A stretch of 40,860 bases of DNA from an uncultured Monoglobus sp. (GTDB lineage: Bacteria > Bacillota > Clostridia > Monoglobales > Monoglobaceae), in contig CANRHV010000020.1 in NCBI GenBank assembly GCA_947630505.1, forward strand, positions 1 to 40,860. The letters are read 5' to 3'. Both the position numbers and the translations under genes were made by a program. Positions 8,416-16,289 of this stretch are shown piece by piece (position 1 is the stretch's first letter; every line of letters starts with the position of its first letter). The notes below the pieces were generated by a model. The model was not told where the DNA came from. It saw nothing but the letters and a program-made list of their open reading frames with translations, and searched no databases.

Positions 8416-9849
8416 ATGGCATGGGAAACAGTAATGGGTCTTGAGGTCCACGTGGAGCTCGCGACCAAATCAAAGATATTCTGCTCGTGCACGACCGAGT
8501 TCGGAGGCGAGCCCAACACGCACTGCTGCCCCATCTGCACCGGAATGCCGGGCACTCTGCCCGTAGTCAACCGTCAGGTGGTGAACTTCGCCATGAAGGC
8601 GGGTATCGCGCTGAACTGCGACATAACGCGCTACAATAAATTCGACAGAAAGAACTATTTCTATCCCGACCTTCCTAAGGCCTACCAGATCTCGCAGCTC
8701 TATCTGCCCATATGCCGAAACGGCAGAGTGCCGATCGAGACCGAGAGCGGCCTCAAGAAGGATATCAGGATACACGAGATACACATGGAGGAGGACGCCG
8801 GAAAGCTTATCCACGACGAGTTCAACGACGAGACCAAGTGCGACTACAACCGCTGCGGCGTGCCCCTTATCGAGATAGTCAGCGAGCCCGACTTCCGCAG
8901 CGCGGAGGAGGTCATCGCGTATCTGACAAAGCTCAAGTCGACCCTTGAATATCTGGGCGTTTCCGACTGCAAAATGCAGGAGGGCTCAATGCGCGCCGAC
9001 GTCAATCTGTCGGTGAGACAGGCGGGAACAGAGGAATTCGGCACCAGGACCGAGATGAAGAACCTGAACTCGTTCAAGGCGATATCAAAGGCGATAAACT
9101 ACGAGGCGAAGCGCCAGATCGACGTGATCGAGCGCGGCGGCAAGGTTATTCAGGAGACCCGCCGCTGGGACGACAACAAGGACAAGAGCTACGCGATGCG
9201 CAGCAAGGAAAACGCGCAGGATTACAGATACTTCCCCGAGCCCGACCTGCCGCCCATCGAGATAGACGACGAGTGGTACGATGCCACAAGGGACAGCCTG
9301 CCCGAGCTGGCGGACGCCAAAAAACGGCGCTATATGGACGAGCTGGGTCTGCCCGAGTACGACGCAGATATGATAACCGGTCAGAAGGCGCTCGCCGATT
9401 TCTTTGAGGAGACCACCGCCCTGTGCGGCAATCCCAAAGAGGTCTCCAACTGGATCATGGGCGAGCTCATGCGCAAGCTGGGCGACGAGGGCATTGAGGC
9501 CAAGGACATGAAGCTGACGCCAAAGGCGCTGGCGACTCTGATCGAGCTGGTGGGCAAAAAGACCATAAATCGCAACAAGGCCAAGGAGATATTCGGAATA
9601 GCATTCAAAGAGGATCTGGACGTTGAGAAATACGTCAAGGACAATAATTTAGAGCAGGTGAGCGACGAGGGCCTTGTGCTCGATATCGTCAAAAAGGTTA
9701 TCGCGAGCAACCCCAAAGCCGTCGAGGACTACAATTCGGGCAACAAGAAGGCCAGCGGCTTCCTGATGGGCCAGTGCATGAAGGAGCTCAAAGGCAAAGG
9801 CAACCCCGGCGTTGTGAACAAGCTTTTAAACCGGGAGCTTAATAAATAG
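8416..9849 (+). CDS. gatB: Asp-tRNA(Asn)/Glu-tRNA(Gln) amidotransferase subunit B
   Basis: A 477-residue subunit that binds mischarged tRNA, phosphorylates its side chain with ATP, and amidates it with ammonia from GatA. The N-terminal catalytic cradle begins with WETVMGLEVHVEL and has the zinc-type cysteines in FCSCTTEFGGEPNTHCCPIC. The conserved TEMKNLNSFKAI segment follows, and the C-terminal helical plus YqeY-like tail ends near SGFLMGQCMKELKGKGNP. It overlaps functionally with gatA (one-base gap). Ten bases after the stop a repeat block begins, so the operon probably ends here. Confidence 0.97.
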   Translation: MAWETVMGLEVHVELATKSKIFCSCTTEFGGEPNTHCCPICTGMPGTLPVVNRQVVNFAMKAGIALNCDITRYNKFDRKNYFYPDLPKAYQISQLYLPICRNGRVPIETESGLKKDIRIHEIHMEEDAGKLIHDEFNDETKCDYNRCGVPLIEIVSEPDFRSAEEVIAYLTKLKSTLEYLGVSDCKMQEGSMRADVNLSVRQAGTEEFGTRTEMKNLNSFKAISKAINYEAKRQIDVIERGGKVIQETRRWDDNKDKSYAMRSKENAQDYRYFPEPDLPPIEIDDEWYDATRDSLPELADAKKRRYMDELGLPEYDADMITGQKALADFFEETTALCGNPKEVSNWIMGELMRKLGDEGIEAKDMKLTPKALATLIELVGKKTINRNKAKEIFGIAFKEDLDVEKYVKDNNLEQVSDEGLVLDIVKKVIASNPKAVEDYNSGNKKASGFLMGQCMKELKGKGNPGVVNKLLNRELNK

Positions 9850-9858
9850 GCATATTTA

Positions 9859-10061
9859 GCCTCGCCCCTTGGGGAGAGGTGGATTTCCGCCATCGGCGGA
9901 AAGACGGAGAGGGGTCAACGTAGAGACTAGGAAATAGGTACTAGGAATATCTCGTGGAGATATCCAATGGTTTTCACACTAGTCCCTAGCCGCTAGTCTC
10001 TAGTACCTATGTTAACCCCTCTCAGTCGCCTTCGGCGCCAGCTCTCCCCAAGGGGCGAGCC
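9859..10061. repeat. Composite two-arm element, ACCCCTCTC family (B1)
   Basis: The left arm, read on the minus strand from 9915, has a light block ACCCCTCT, hinge CCG, the hairpin TTTCCGCC-GAT-GGCGGAAA and linker CACCT, then CTCCCCAAGGGGCGAG. The core (9917-10013) is bounded by AACGTAG and CTATGTT and holds a small ATATCTC/GAGATAT hairpin. The right arm (10014-10061) has the same light block, hinge AG, the hairpin CGCC-TTC-GGCG and linker CAGCT, then the same heavy palindrome. Confidence 0.85.
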
Positions 10062-10102
10062 TTATATCATCCGCCTGCCCTAATTGCTAATCGCTACGTT
10101 CC

Positions 10103-10235
10103 CACCTCATCCGACTTTTTGCCCGTTCGGGCAAAAACTCACCTTCCCCTCAAGGGGAAGGCAGAAAAAGGCTTCCCCTTGAGGGGAAGCTGTCTGCGGC
10201 TTGCCGCAGACTGATGAGGTGTCTAATCACTACGT
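10103..10235. repeat. Two-arm palindromic element, CACCTCATC family (B2)
   Basis: The outer blocks are CACCTCATC (10103) and GATGAGGTG (ending 10221). The left arm has hinge CCGA with the hairpin TTTTTGCCCG-TT-CGGGCAAAAA and linker CACCT. The right arm, on the minus strand, has hinge AG with GTCTGCGGC-AA-GCCGCAGAC and linker CAGCT. The centre holds two CTTCCCC/GGGGAAG palindromes. The right end runs through a reversed AACGTAG motif (10235), beside the ribosome binding site of the next gene. Confidence 0.85.
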
Positions 10236-10256
10236 TGAAAGGAAAATCAAAATCAA

Positions 10257-10826
10257 ATGCTGAATAAAACGTATGTTGTGTTCGACCTTGAGACGGTCTG
10301 CACGGGACCCGACGACAAGGAGCTGCTTGAGATAGGCGCGGTTAAGCTGAAAAACGAAAAAATAACCGAAAGCTTTGAGCAGCTCATAAACCCCGGATAC
10401 AGCATACCCCAGATAATACGGGAGCTGACCGGGATAACGGACGAGATGGTAAAGGATATGCCGACGTCCCGAACAGTCCTTAAGGATTTCAAAAAGTTCT
10501 GCGGAAACGCGGTGCTGGTGGGCCACGATGTGACTTATGATTTAAAATTTCTCAACACCGTGGCGAAAAAGCACCGCATGAAGTTCGGAAACAAGACCTG
10601 CGACACGCTCAAAATGGCGCAGGAGCTTTATCCCGACGAGACCAAGCACAATCTCGGCATCACGTGCGAGCGCCTCGGCGTCTCGAACGACCATCCGCAC
10701 CGCGCGCTCGACGACGCCAAAGCAACCGCCGAGTGCTTTTTAAAGATGAGTAAAATGAAAAAGCCGAAACAGCCGAAACAGGCGAAAGCGGCAAACAAAA
10801 CCAAGCGGCCGAAAACGGCCGGGTAA
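10257..10826 (+). CDS. DnaQ-like DEDDh 3'-5' exonuclease
   Basis: A 189-residue stand-alone exonuclease domain of the PolC/epsilon type. Exo I motif is VVFDLETVCTG (D10, E12), Exo II is LVGHDVTYDLKFL, and Exo III is HPHRALDDAKATAE, giving the DEDDh set with the histidine. The C-terminal 25 residues are a lysine/proline/glutamine-rich basic tail (KPKQPKQAK) that could bind nucleic acid. No polymerase domain is attached, so it may proofread, degrade RNA/DNA ends, or process small RNAs; the substrate cannot be told from sequence. The ATG is about 12 bases after GAAAGGA, which lies at the edge of a repeat, so the element may have changed its promoter or leader. It is 13 bases upstream of the GH13 gene. 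Confidence 0.85.
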   Translation: MLNKTYVVFDLETVCTGPDDKELLEIGAVKLKNEKITESFEQLINPGYSIPQIIRELTGITDEMVKDMPTSRTVLKDFKKFCGNAVLVGHDVTYDLKFLNTVAKKHRMKFGNKTCDTLKMAQELYPDETKHNLGITCERLGVSNDHPHRALDDAKATAECFLKMSKMKKPKQPKQAKAANKTKRPKTAG

Positions 10827-10839
10827 CAGGAGGAAAGTT

Positions 10840-12150
10840 ATGTGGTACGAAAAAAGCGTGTTTTATCAGATATACCCGCTCGGATTTTGCGGAGCGCCCG
10901 CGTCCAATGACGGGGTTTACCAAAATCGCATCAAAAAGGTGATCGACTGGATCCCCCATATTAAAGAAACGGGCTGCGACGCGGTGTATTTCTCGCCGAT
11001 ATTCGAGTCGGACAATCACGGATACGACACCAGAGACTATAAGAAGATAGACTGCCGTCTGGGCGGCAACGAGGATTTCAAAGAGGTGTGCAGGGCCCTT
11101 CATGAAAACGGCATAAAGGTCGTGCTGGACGGCGTGTTCAACCATGTGGGCCGCGGATTCTGGGCGTTTAAGGACGTGCAGGAGAAAAGATGGGATTCGC
11201 CCTATAAGGACTGGTTCCACATCAGCTTTGACGGCAACAGCAATTATAACGACGGTTTTTGGTACGAGGGCTGGGAGGGCCACTTTGAGCTGGTAAAGCT
11301 CAACCTCAGGAACCCCGCCGTCGTGAACTATCTTTTAGAGTGTGTCGACTTCTGGAAAAACGAGTTCGATATCGACGGCCTGCGCCTCGACGTGGCGTAC
11401 TGCCTCGATCAGGACTTTATCAGGACGCTGCGCCACCACTGCAACTCTCTCAAAGAGGATTTTGTGCTGATAGGCGAGCTGCTCCACGGCGACTATAACC
11501 AATTTGTTGCGGACGACAAGCTCCACAGCTGCACAAATTATGAGTGCTACAAGGGCCTGTATTCCAGCATGAACTCGCTCAATATGTTCGAGATCGTGCA
11601 TTCGCTGCTGCGGCAGTTCGGCCCCGACAACTGGTGCCTGTACCGCGGAAAGCACCTGCTCTGCTTTGTTGACAACCACGACGTGACCCGCGTGGCGGAC
11701 ATACTGACCGACAAGAACCATCTGCCGCTGATCTACGGCGTGCTGTTCGGAATGCCCGGCGTGCCGTGCGTATACTATGGCAGCGAGTGGGGAGCTCTCG
11801 GCAAAAAGCAGGACGGCGACCCCGCCCTCAGGCCATGCTTTGAAAAGCCCGAGTTCAGCGAGCTGACGGCGTTTATCTCAAAGCTCGCCAAGGCCCACAA
11901 GGAGTCAAAGGCTTTGTGCTACGGCGATTTCCGCTCGGTGGTGCTCACCAACAAGCAGGCGATCTTCGAGCGCAAATGCGACGACGAGCGCGTGATGGTC
12001 GCGGTCAATATCGAGGGTGCGCCCTACACCGCCCATTTTGACGCGGGCTGCGGCACCGCGGTGGACCTTATCACGGGCGAGACCCACGACTTCGGCGGCG
12101 GCAGCGAGCTCCAGCCCTACAGCGTGCAGTACTGGAAAATGGAAAAATAA
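10840..12150 (+). CDS. GH13 alpha-amylase family glycosidase (cytoplasmic)
   Basis: A 436-residue enzyme of the amylase/cyclomaltodextrinase group acting on alpha-glucan oligosaccharides. It has no signal peptide, so it probably works on imported or stored maltodextrin. GH13 motifs in order: DGVFNHVG (region I); DGLRLDVAY with the nucleophile D184 (region II); LIGELLHGD with acid/base E213 (region III); FVDNHDVTR with the transition-state aspartate D281 (region IV). It starts directly in the barrel (SVFYQIYPLGF) and lacks the N-terminal beta domain common in neopullulanases; a short C-terminal beta domain is present. Start ATG follows AGGAGGAAAG. It is probably co-transcribed with the exonuclease upstream, with no obvious functional link. 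Confidence 0.9.
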   Translation: MWYEKSVFYQIYPLGFCGAPASNDGVYQNRIKKVIDWIPHIKETGCDAVYFSPIFESDNHGYDTRDYKKIDCRLGGNEDFKEVCRALHENGIKVVLDGVFNHVGRGFWAFKDVQEKRWDSPYKDWFHISFDGNSNYNDGFWYEGWEGHFELVKLNLRNPAVVNYLLECVDFWKNEFDIDGLRLDVAYCLDQDFIRTLRHHCNSLKEDFVLIGELLHGDYNQFVADDKLHSCTNYECYKGLYSSMNSLNMFEIVHSLLRQFGPDNWCLYRGKHLLCFVDNHDVTRVADILTDKNHLPLIYGVLFGMPGVPCVYYGSEWGALGKKQDGDPALRPCFEKPEFSELTAFISKLAKAHKESKALCYGDFRSVVLTNKQAIFERKCDDERVMVAVNIEGAPYTAHFDAGCGTAVDLITGETHDFGGGSELQPYSVQYWKMEK

Positions 12151-12159
12151 GAATATGTA

Positions 12160-12335
12160 TGTCTACACTTCCACAGTGAAAACAATAGTGTTATAAATAT
12201 TTGTTTTAATTTATAAATATATATTTGAAAAAAAGTGCAGAAGTGTGGACTTTTCTCTGAAACCAACGTTTTTACGGGCTTTACGGTGTCTACACTTTAT
12301 CAAAATCAGTGTAGATTTTTGTAGACACTGTAGAC
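12160..12335. other. Cluster of GTCTACACT boxes in a convergent intergenic region
   Basis: GTCTACACT occurs at 12161 and 12288 on the plus strand. Inverted or near copies lie at 12242-12250 (AGTGTGGAC), 12308-12316 (AGTGTAGAT) and 12321-12335 (GTAGACACTGTAGAC). The boxes sit in AT-rich DNA between the 3' ends of two convergent genes. No credible gene is present; the plus-strand frame over 12245-12481 runs into repeats. Confidence 0.5.
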
Positions 12336-12384
12336 TTTTATTTATCGACTATATTTTATTCGGAACAAATCAGGCTCCAAAACC

Positions 12385-12409
12385 CGTAAGGGCGGATATT
12401 ATCCGCCCG
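12385..12409. repeat. CGTAAGGGCGGA...CCGCCCG palindrome
   Basis: GGGCGGATA-T-TATCCGCCC forms a 9-base-pair stem (12390-12408), followed by GTTTT. It is related to the CGTAGGGGCGG repeats at 1781-1854 and may also act as a weak terminator behind the GH13 gene. Confidence 0.6.
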
Positions 12410-12413
12410 TTTT

Positions 12414-12597
12414 GCCTCGCCCCTTGGGGAGAGGTGCCCGCTTGCGGACGGAGAGGGGTCAACGTAGGGACTAGAGATTAGTAACTAGGGACTAGGAACC
12501 CCTCTCAGTCACCTTCGGTGACAGCTCTCCCCAAGGGGCGAGCCTGATATCCTCTGTTCGTTCTAGTCCCTAGATCCTATTCCCTAGTCCCTATGTT
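12414..12597. repeat. Composite two-arm element, ACCCCTCTC family (C); inverted twin of 17884-18071
   Basis: The left arm (minus-strand reading) has hinge CCG with the hairpin TCCGC-AA-GCGGG and linker CACCT. The core starts at 12461 with AACGTAGGGACTAG. The right arm has hinge AG with TCACC-TTC-GGTGA and linker CAGCT. Bases 12414-12545 match the reverse complement of 17940-18071 at 131 of 132 positions. The tail (12546-12597) is also related and runs into the 3' end of the nnrE coding frame, supplying its last codons and stop. Confidence 0.9.
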
Positions 12598-13239
12598 GAT
12601 ATCTATCACCGTTATCTTGCCGCAAAAATCCAATGCGGAGACGTGGGCGCGTTTCAGGTACTGCACGGCTATGGTGTGGTCGGCTTTTATCGCGCCGTCG
12701 GCGGGGCTGCCCGAATCGGGCACGCCGCTGGGTATATCCACCGCGAACTTCACCGCGTCGCTGTCGTTTATAATGTCAAACAGCGGCCTCACGCTGTCTC
12801 TCAGCTCGCCGTGAAAGCCCGTGCCGTACACGCAGTCGACGATCACGTCGCAGCCGTAGATCACGGCCGCGCTTATCTTCGGGTCAAATTTTATTATCTC
12901 GATCCCCATAGCCTTCGCCAGCTCGAAATTCTTTATCATAGCCTTCGCCAGCTCGAAATTCTTTATCGCGTCGGGCGTTTTCGGCTCGCCCGACGCCATC
13001 ATGATTATGGGCGTGCCGCCGAAATTTTTTATGTACCTGGCCGCAACATAGCCGTCGCCGCCGTTGTTGCCCGCGCCGACGACGATCAGGCACAGCTTGG
13101 TCTCAAAGTCCTTGGTGTTGTCTTTTATGTATTCCGCGGCGGCTCTGCCCGCGTTTTCCATCATGTCATAGTAAGACATGCCGCGCTCAAAGGCGGCTTT
13201 TTCTATTTCCTTCATTTCGGAGGCTGAAACTATACGCAC
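12577..13239 (-). CDS. nnrE: NAD(P)H-hydrate epimerase (YjeF N-terminal domain)
   Basis: A 220-residue enzyme that interconverts the R and S forms of damaged NAD(P)H hydrate so that the dehydratase NnrD can repair it. The motifs EMKEIEKAAFERG, MMENAGRAAAEY, VGAGNNGGDGYVAARY (nucleotide site) and VDCVYGTGFHGEL, then FAVDIPSGV, are all present. Many bacteria fuse this to the NnrD kinase-like domain; here it stands alone. I place the start at GTG 13239 because GGAGG lies 8 bases upstream and it falls 2 bases after the stop of DUF6062; a longer frame starts at 13311 but is not needed. Residues IKNFELAKAM occur twice in tandem. The last residues (NIGTRE) come from a repeat element. It is last in the minus operon mntP-DUF6062-nnrE. 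Confidence 0.9.
   Translation of the reverse strand: MRIVSASEMKEIEKAAFERGMSYYDMMENAGRAAAEYIKDNTKDFETKLCLIVVGAGNNGGDGYVAARYIKNFGGTPIIMMASGEPKTPDAIKNFELAKAMIKNFELAKAMGIEIIKFDPKISAAVIYGCDVIVDCVYGTGFHGELRDSVRPLFDIINDSDAVKFAVDIPSGVPDSGSPADGAIKADHTIAVQYLKRAHVSALDFCGKITVIDINIGTRE
12908..12967 (-). repeat. Perfect 30-base tandem duplication inside nnrE
   Basis: Two identical 30-base copies (12908-12937 and 12938-12967) encode IKNFELAKAM twice, keeping the frame and adding ten residues to one helix. The lack of any difference between the copies points to a recent event or an assembly artefact. Confidence 0.95.
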
Positions 13240-13241
13240 GG

Positions 13242-13976
13242 TCAGTCCTCCACATCTATCGCGGCCAGCCGCTGTATGGCTCTCGGCAGCGCGTCCTTTG
13301 AGTTTTTCCATGGCTCGTCCTTAAAGCGGTAGTCGAATTTCTGTATGAACCAGTCCACGTCCTCCTGAAGAGTGTCGAGCTGCTTCATTTCAAGGGGGGC
13401 TATGACGCTCAGCAGCTCGGCGTAATCCGCCGCGCTCAGACGCTTTTTGCCCTCCGCCAGCAGCATGTTGAAGTGCTCCAGACAAAAGCCTTTGGAGTTC
13501 TTTATCTTCTCAATGAACTCGGGCTCCTTTTTCCAGAGGTGGAAGAAGGTGCCGATGTAGCTTTTCATGCGGCCCTCCATGCGGTTGCAGGCGTAGCAGG
13601 AGCCCTCAAGCTCGGTGAGGTACGCGTGCGCGGGCGAATCGCTCTCGTCCGCCTTTTTGAACAGGCCCTTTTTCGCGGGCTTTTGCGCCGCCTCCTGATC
13701 AAGCAGCTTTTTCAGCTCGCCGCGGACGTGCTTGAGGTGCGTGCTCGCCATCAGCGCCACGCCCAGGCGGTTCTGCTCGCCGTACATCTGCTCGTAGTGC
13801 TTTTTGCAGAAGCCCAGCTTGTCGGTCTCGCCTCTGATGTCCTCCTCCATGTAGGAGGGGCCCAGGATATAGTTCAGTATATCCGATTCCAGTTTTTTGT
13901 TCAGCGTGCAGAACAGACATTCCCCGTCCTGTTCAAGCGCCTCGTTCACCGGTATGGTGTAAAGTTCCTCTTTCAT
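13242..13976 (-). CDS. DUF6062 family protein, cysteine-rich, probably metal-binding
   Basis: A 244-residue cytoplasmic protein that I recognise as DUF6062, a clostridial family of unknown function. Visible features are two cysteine blocks, each with a CxxC and a later cysteine next to a histidine: CLFC then GFCKKHY in the first half, CYACNRME then GFCLEHF in the second. This suggests two similar metal- or thiol-binding halves separated by a lysine-rich linker (AQKPAKKGLFKKAD). No enzyme motif is seen. AAGGAG upstream of ATG sets the start. It sits 12 bases after mntP and 2 bases before nnrE, so it is co-transcribed with a manganese exporter and a metabolite-repair enzyme. That hints at stress or metal homeostasis but does not prove it. 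Confidence 0.75.
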   Translation of the reverse strand: MKEELYTIPVNEALEQDGECLFCTLNKKLESDILNYILGPSYMEEDIRGETDKLGFCKKHYEQMYGEQNRLGVALMASTHLKHVRGELKKLLDQEAAQKPAKKGLFKKADESDSPAHAYLTELEGSCYACNRMEGRMKSYIGTFFHLWKKEPEFIEKIKNSKGFCLEHFNMLLAEGKKRLSAADYAELLSVIAPLEMKQLDTLQEDVDWFIQKFDYRFKDEPWKNSKDALPRAIQRLAAIDVED

Positions 13977-13988
13977 TTTCTCATCTCC

Positions 13989-14558
13989 TTAAAAATTGAT
14001 TATGCTAAGTCCTTCAAGCAGGATCTTAAGTCCTATTAAAATAAGTATCACGCCGCCCGCGACTTCGGCTTTGGTCTTGAACCTCATGCCGAAGCGGTTG
14101 CCTATCATCACACCGACGATCGACAGCAGAAACGTTATAATTCCTATCGCCGAGGCCGAGGGGATTATGCTGACCTCTAAGAAAGCGAACGACACGCCGA
14201 CCGCCAGAGCGTCAATACTGGTGGCGACCGCCAGCATGGTTATCTCTTTGAAGTCATAGACTATCGCGCCGGAGTCGGCCTCGTTTTCGTGCAGCGCGTC
14301 CCACACCATTTTGCCGCCGATAAACGCCAGCAAAATAAAGGCGATCCAGTGGTCGACGCTGTTTATATAGCTTTCAAACTGCCGTCCCGCCAGCCAGCCT
14401 ATCGCGGGCATCATCGCCTGAAAGAACCCGAAAAAGAACGCTATTATCAGCGTGTATTTAAAATCCACTCTGCGCATTTTAAGGCCCTTGCAGACCGACA
14501 CCGCGAATGCGTCCATCGCGAGGCCGACCGCTATCAGAAACACCTCGTAAAAGCTCAT
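13989..14558 (-). CDS. mntP: Manganese efflux pump MntP
   Basis: A 189-residue membrane protein with about six hydrophobic segments, exporting Mn2+ to prevent manganese toxicity. The two half-repeats each carry the conserved transmembrane aspartate: D16 in GLAMDAFAVS and D116 in ATSIDALAVG. Glycine-rich packing motifs (GGKMVWDAL, GNRFGMRF) match the family, and length is normal. It is first in the minus operon; ATG follows GGGGAGA. A promoter is seen at 14597-14625. The leader is only about 30 bases, so there is no room for the yybP-ykoY manganese riboswitch often found before this gene. Confidence 0.95.
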   Translation of the reverse strand: MSFYEVFLIAVGLAMDAFAVSVCKGLKMRRVDFKYTLIIAFFFGFFQAMMPAIGWLAGRQFESYINSVDHWIAFILLAFIGGKMVWDALHENEADSGAIVYDFKEITMLAVATSIDALAVGVSFAFLEVSIIPSASAIGIITFLLSIVGVMIGNRFGMRFKTKAEVAGGVILILIGLKILLEGLSIINF

Positions 14559-14596
14559 AAAATCTCCCCTGTCAAATAAATACGCTCATTTATTTA

Positions 14597-14625
14597 ATTA
14601 TACCACTTGCGCTATGATAAATCAA
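14597..14625 (-). promoter_or_regulatory. Promoter of mntP-DUF6062-nnrE
   Basis: On the minus strand TTGATT (14625-14620), a 17-base spacer, then TATAAT (14602-14597). The mntP start lies about 40 bases downstream. It diverges from the promoter at 14639-14667. Confidence 0.75.
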
Positions 14626-14638
14626 TATTTTTATTTGG

Positions 14639-14667
14639 TTGACAAACATTAAATCTAATGTTATAAT
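14639..14667 (+). promoter_or_regulatory. Promoter of the SLH/MBL-DUF3006-HD-TtcA operon
   Basis: TTGACA (14639-14644), 17 bases, TATAAT (14662-14667): a full consensus match. The start codon lies 72 bases downstream. Confidence 0.9.
14645..14662. promoter_or_regulatory. Palindromic operator-like site filling the promoter spacer
   Basis: AACATTA-AATC-TAATGTT, perfect 7-base arms with a 4-base centre, lies exactly between the -35 and -10 of the plus-strand promoter and about 20 bases upstream of the divergent mntP -35. A repressor bound here would block the plus promoter and might affect both. Confidence 0.6.
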
Positions 14668-14739
14668 AGCGTAAATGACCCGAAATATATCAAAATAACA
14701 GTATAACAGTAAAAAATAACGCGAAAAGGAGACATTAAA

Positions 14740-16257
14740 ATGCGAAAAAACAAAATTGCCGCGGCATTTCTGATTATATCGCTGATATGCCTCAGCATGT
14801 TTTCGGCGTCCGCCACCGCGTTTTACGACGTGGCCGATGATTTTTGGGCGGCGCCCTATATCACCAGTCTCGAGGCCCGCGGAATAGTCTCGGGCTACGG
14901 CGACGGATTTTTTCTGCCGAACAACAACGTTCAGCGCTGCGAGTACGCCAAAATGCTGGTAAACGCGGCGGGCATTCCCCTGTCGAGCGCCAGGACCAGC
15001 CCGTACGCCGACCTTGACGTCAACGAGTGGTACCTGCCGTATATCAACGCGATAACCGCGCAGATGCCGGGCTACCAGAGCACCACCGCGGGAGACTCCA
15101 GAATATACTTCAAGCCCGAGGACCCCGCCACCAGAGGCGACGTCACCGTGGCGCTGATGCGGGTGCTTAATTATGACCTCTCGCAGTATTATCCGATAAG
15201 GGACGATCTGCTGTCCGACGTGTTTTACGACTACGCCTCGATCCCCAAGCAGGACAGGCCGTACATAGCCGAGGCGGTAAAGCGCGGCTACATAACCGGA
15301 ACGCAGCAGGGCACCTTTGAAGGTTCCGACCCTATCATCCGCTGCGAGGTCTGCGCCGTGCTGTGCAGAGCCTTCCCCGAAAGCGGGACCGCGTATCTTG
15401 ACATGAGCGGTTTCGGCGGCGGAGAGGTGCTGCTGCACGAGAGCGATCAAGCCGAAAACCAAGTACAAAAAGAAATGCCGGAAGAGATCGCCTCCGGCAT
15501 TTCTGATATGAAAGTTTATTTTTTAGACGTGGGCCAGGGCGATTCGGAGTTTATCGAGTTTCCCGACGGAAAGACCATGCTGATCGACGCGGGCACAGCG
15601 GAGCACGGCGCGGCGGTCTGTTCGTTTATAAAAGGACTGGGGCACTCGCGCATCGACTATGTGCTCACAACCCACCCACACGCCGACCATATAGGCGGCA
15701 TGCTCGACGTGCTTGACAATTTCAGCATAGGCGTATTCTATATGCCCGACGCGTCGGCGACCACGCGTACCTTTGAAAAAATGCTGCAAAAGCTTATAGA
15801 CAAGCAGATCGTGACCTATCCCGCGTCGTCGGGTATGACACTCGAAAACGGCTCGTACACGATAGAGTTTTTGGCGCCGATAACGATTTACGAGGACCTT
15901 AACAACTGCTCCGTCGTGACGCGGATAGCCTATGGCGGCAGCGTGTTCCTGTTTATGGGCGACGCGGAAAAAGAGGTCGAAAAGCAGCTCTGCGCCGCGG
16001 CCTACGACAGGCTCAAGGCGGACGTTTTAAAGGTGGGTCACCACGGCTCGTCGTCATCAAGCACCGCCGAGTTTTTGAGCGCGGTGCGCCCGACCTACGC
16101 TGTGATCTCGGTCGGGGCGGGCAATCAATACGGCCATCCCGCCGAAAAGGCGTTGAGCCGTCTGGCGGCGGCCGAGGCGGCGGTGCTCAGGACCGACACG
16201 GACGGCACTGTGGCCTTCGGAGCCGGCCCGAACGGCGTTTACAGACTTGACATTTAA
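14740..16257 (+). CDS. Secreted SLH-domain protein with ComEC/Rec2-type metallo-beta-lactamase domain
   Basis: A 505-residue exported protein. Residues 1-27 are a signal peptide ending near SATA. Residues about 28-215 hold three SLH units (YDVADDFWAAPYITSLEARGIVSGYGDG is the first, cut here into motifs YDVADDFW and GIVSGYGDG), which bind cell-wall polymers. From about 255 the fold is the MBL domain found at the C terminus of ComEC: FLDVGQGDSEFIEF, then the metal site THPHADH (H312, H314, D316, H317), FMGDAEKEVE, and KVGHHGSSSSS. ComEC MBL domains are linked to single-strand processing of DNA during uptake; free-standing secreted forms may be nucleases or phosphodiesterases, but this is inference. 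No membrane channel is attached. Start is ATG after AAAAGGAG. Confidence 0.88.
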   Translation: MRKNKIAAAFLIISLICLSMFSASATAFYDVADDFWAAPYITSLEARGIVSGYGDGFFLPNNNVQRCEYAKMLVNAAGIPLSSARTSPYADLDVNEWYLPYINAITAQMPGYQSTTAGDSRIYFKPEDPATRGDVTVALMRVLNYDLSQYYPIRDDLLSDVFYDYASIPKQDRPYIAEAVKRGYITGTQQGTFEGSDPIIRCEVCAVLCRAFPESGTAYLDMSGFGGGEVLLHESDQAENQVQKEMPEEIASGISDMKVYFLDVGQGDSEFIEFPDGKTMLIDAGTAEHGAAVCSFIKGLGHSRIDYVLTTHPHADHIGGMLDVLDNFSIGVFYMPDASATTRTFEKMLQKLIDKQIVTYPASSGMTLENGSYTIEFLAPITIYEDLNNCSVVTRIAYGGSVFLFMGDAEKEVEKQLCAAAYDRLKADVLKVGHHGSSSSSTAEFLSAVRPTYAVISVGAGNQYGHPAEKALSRLAAAEAAVLRTDTDGTVAFGAGPNGVYRLDI

Positions 16258-16289
16258 TTATATAATAATTATAATTGGAGGCGGTATTT

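Noticed and set aside
9859-10235. CRISPR array or tRNA cluster in the repeat-rich gap
   Set aside because: The repeats are dispersed inverted palindromes with no regular spacer length, and no tRNA cloverleaf or T-loop consensus is seen.
12245-12481. 78-codon plus-strand frame
   Set aside because: Made of the GTCTACACT region and a palindromic repeat; no start signal.
12577-13311. Longer nnrE start at 13311
   Set aside because: It would overlap DUF6062 by 70 bases and add residues without family similarity; GTG 13239 has a GGAGG site at proper spacing.
14559-14600. yybP-ykoY manganese riboswitch before mntP
   Set aside because: The promoter lies too close to the start codon; the leader is about 30 bases, far too short for the aptamer.
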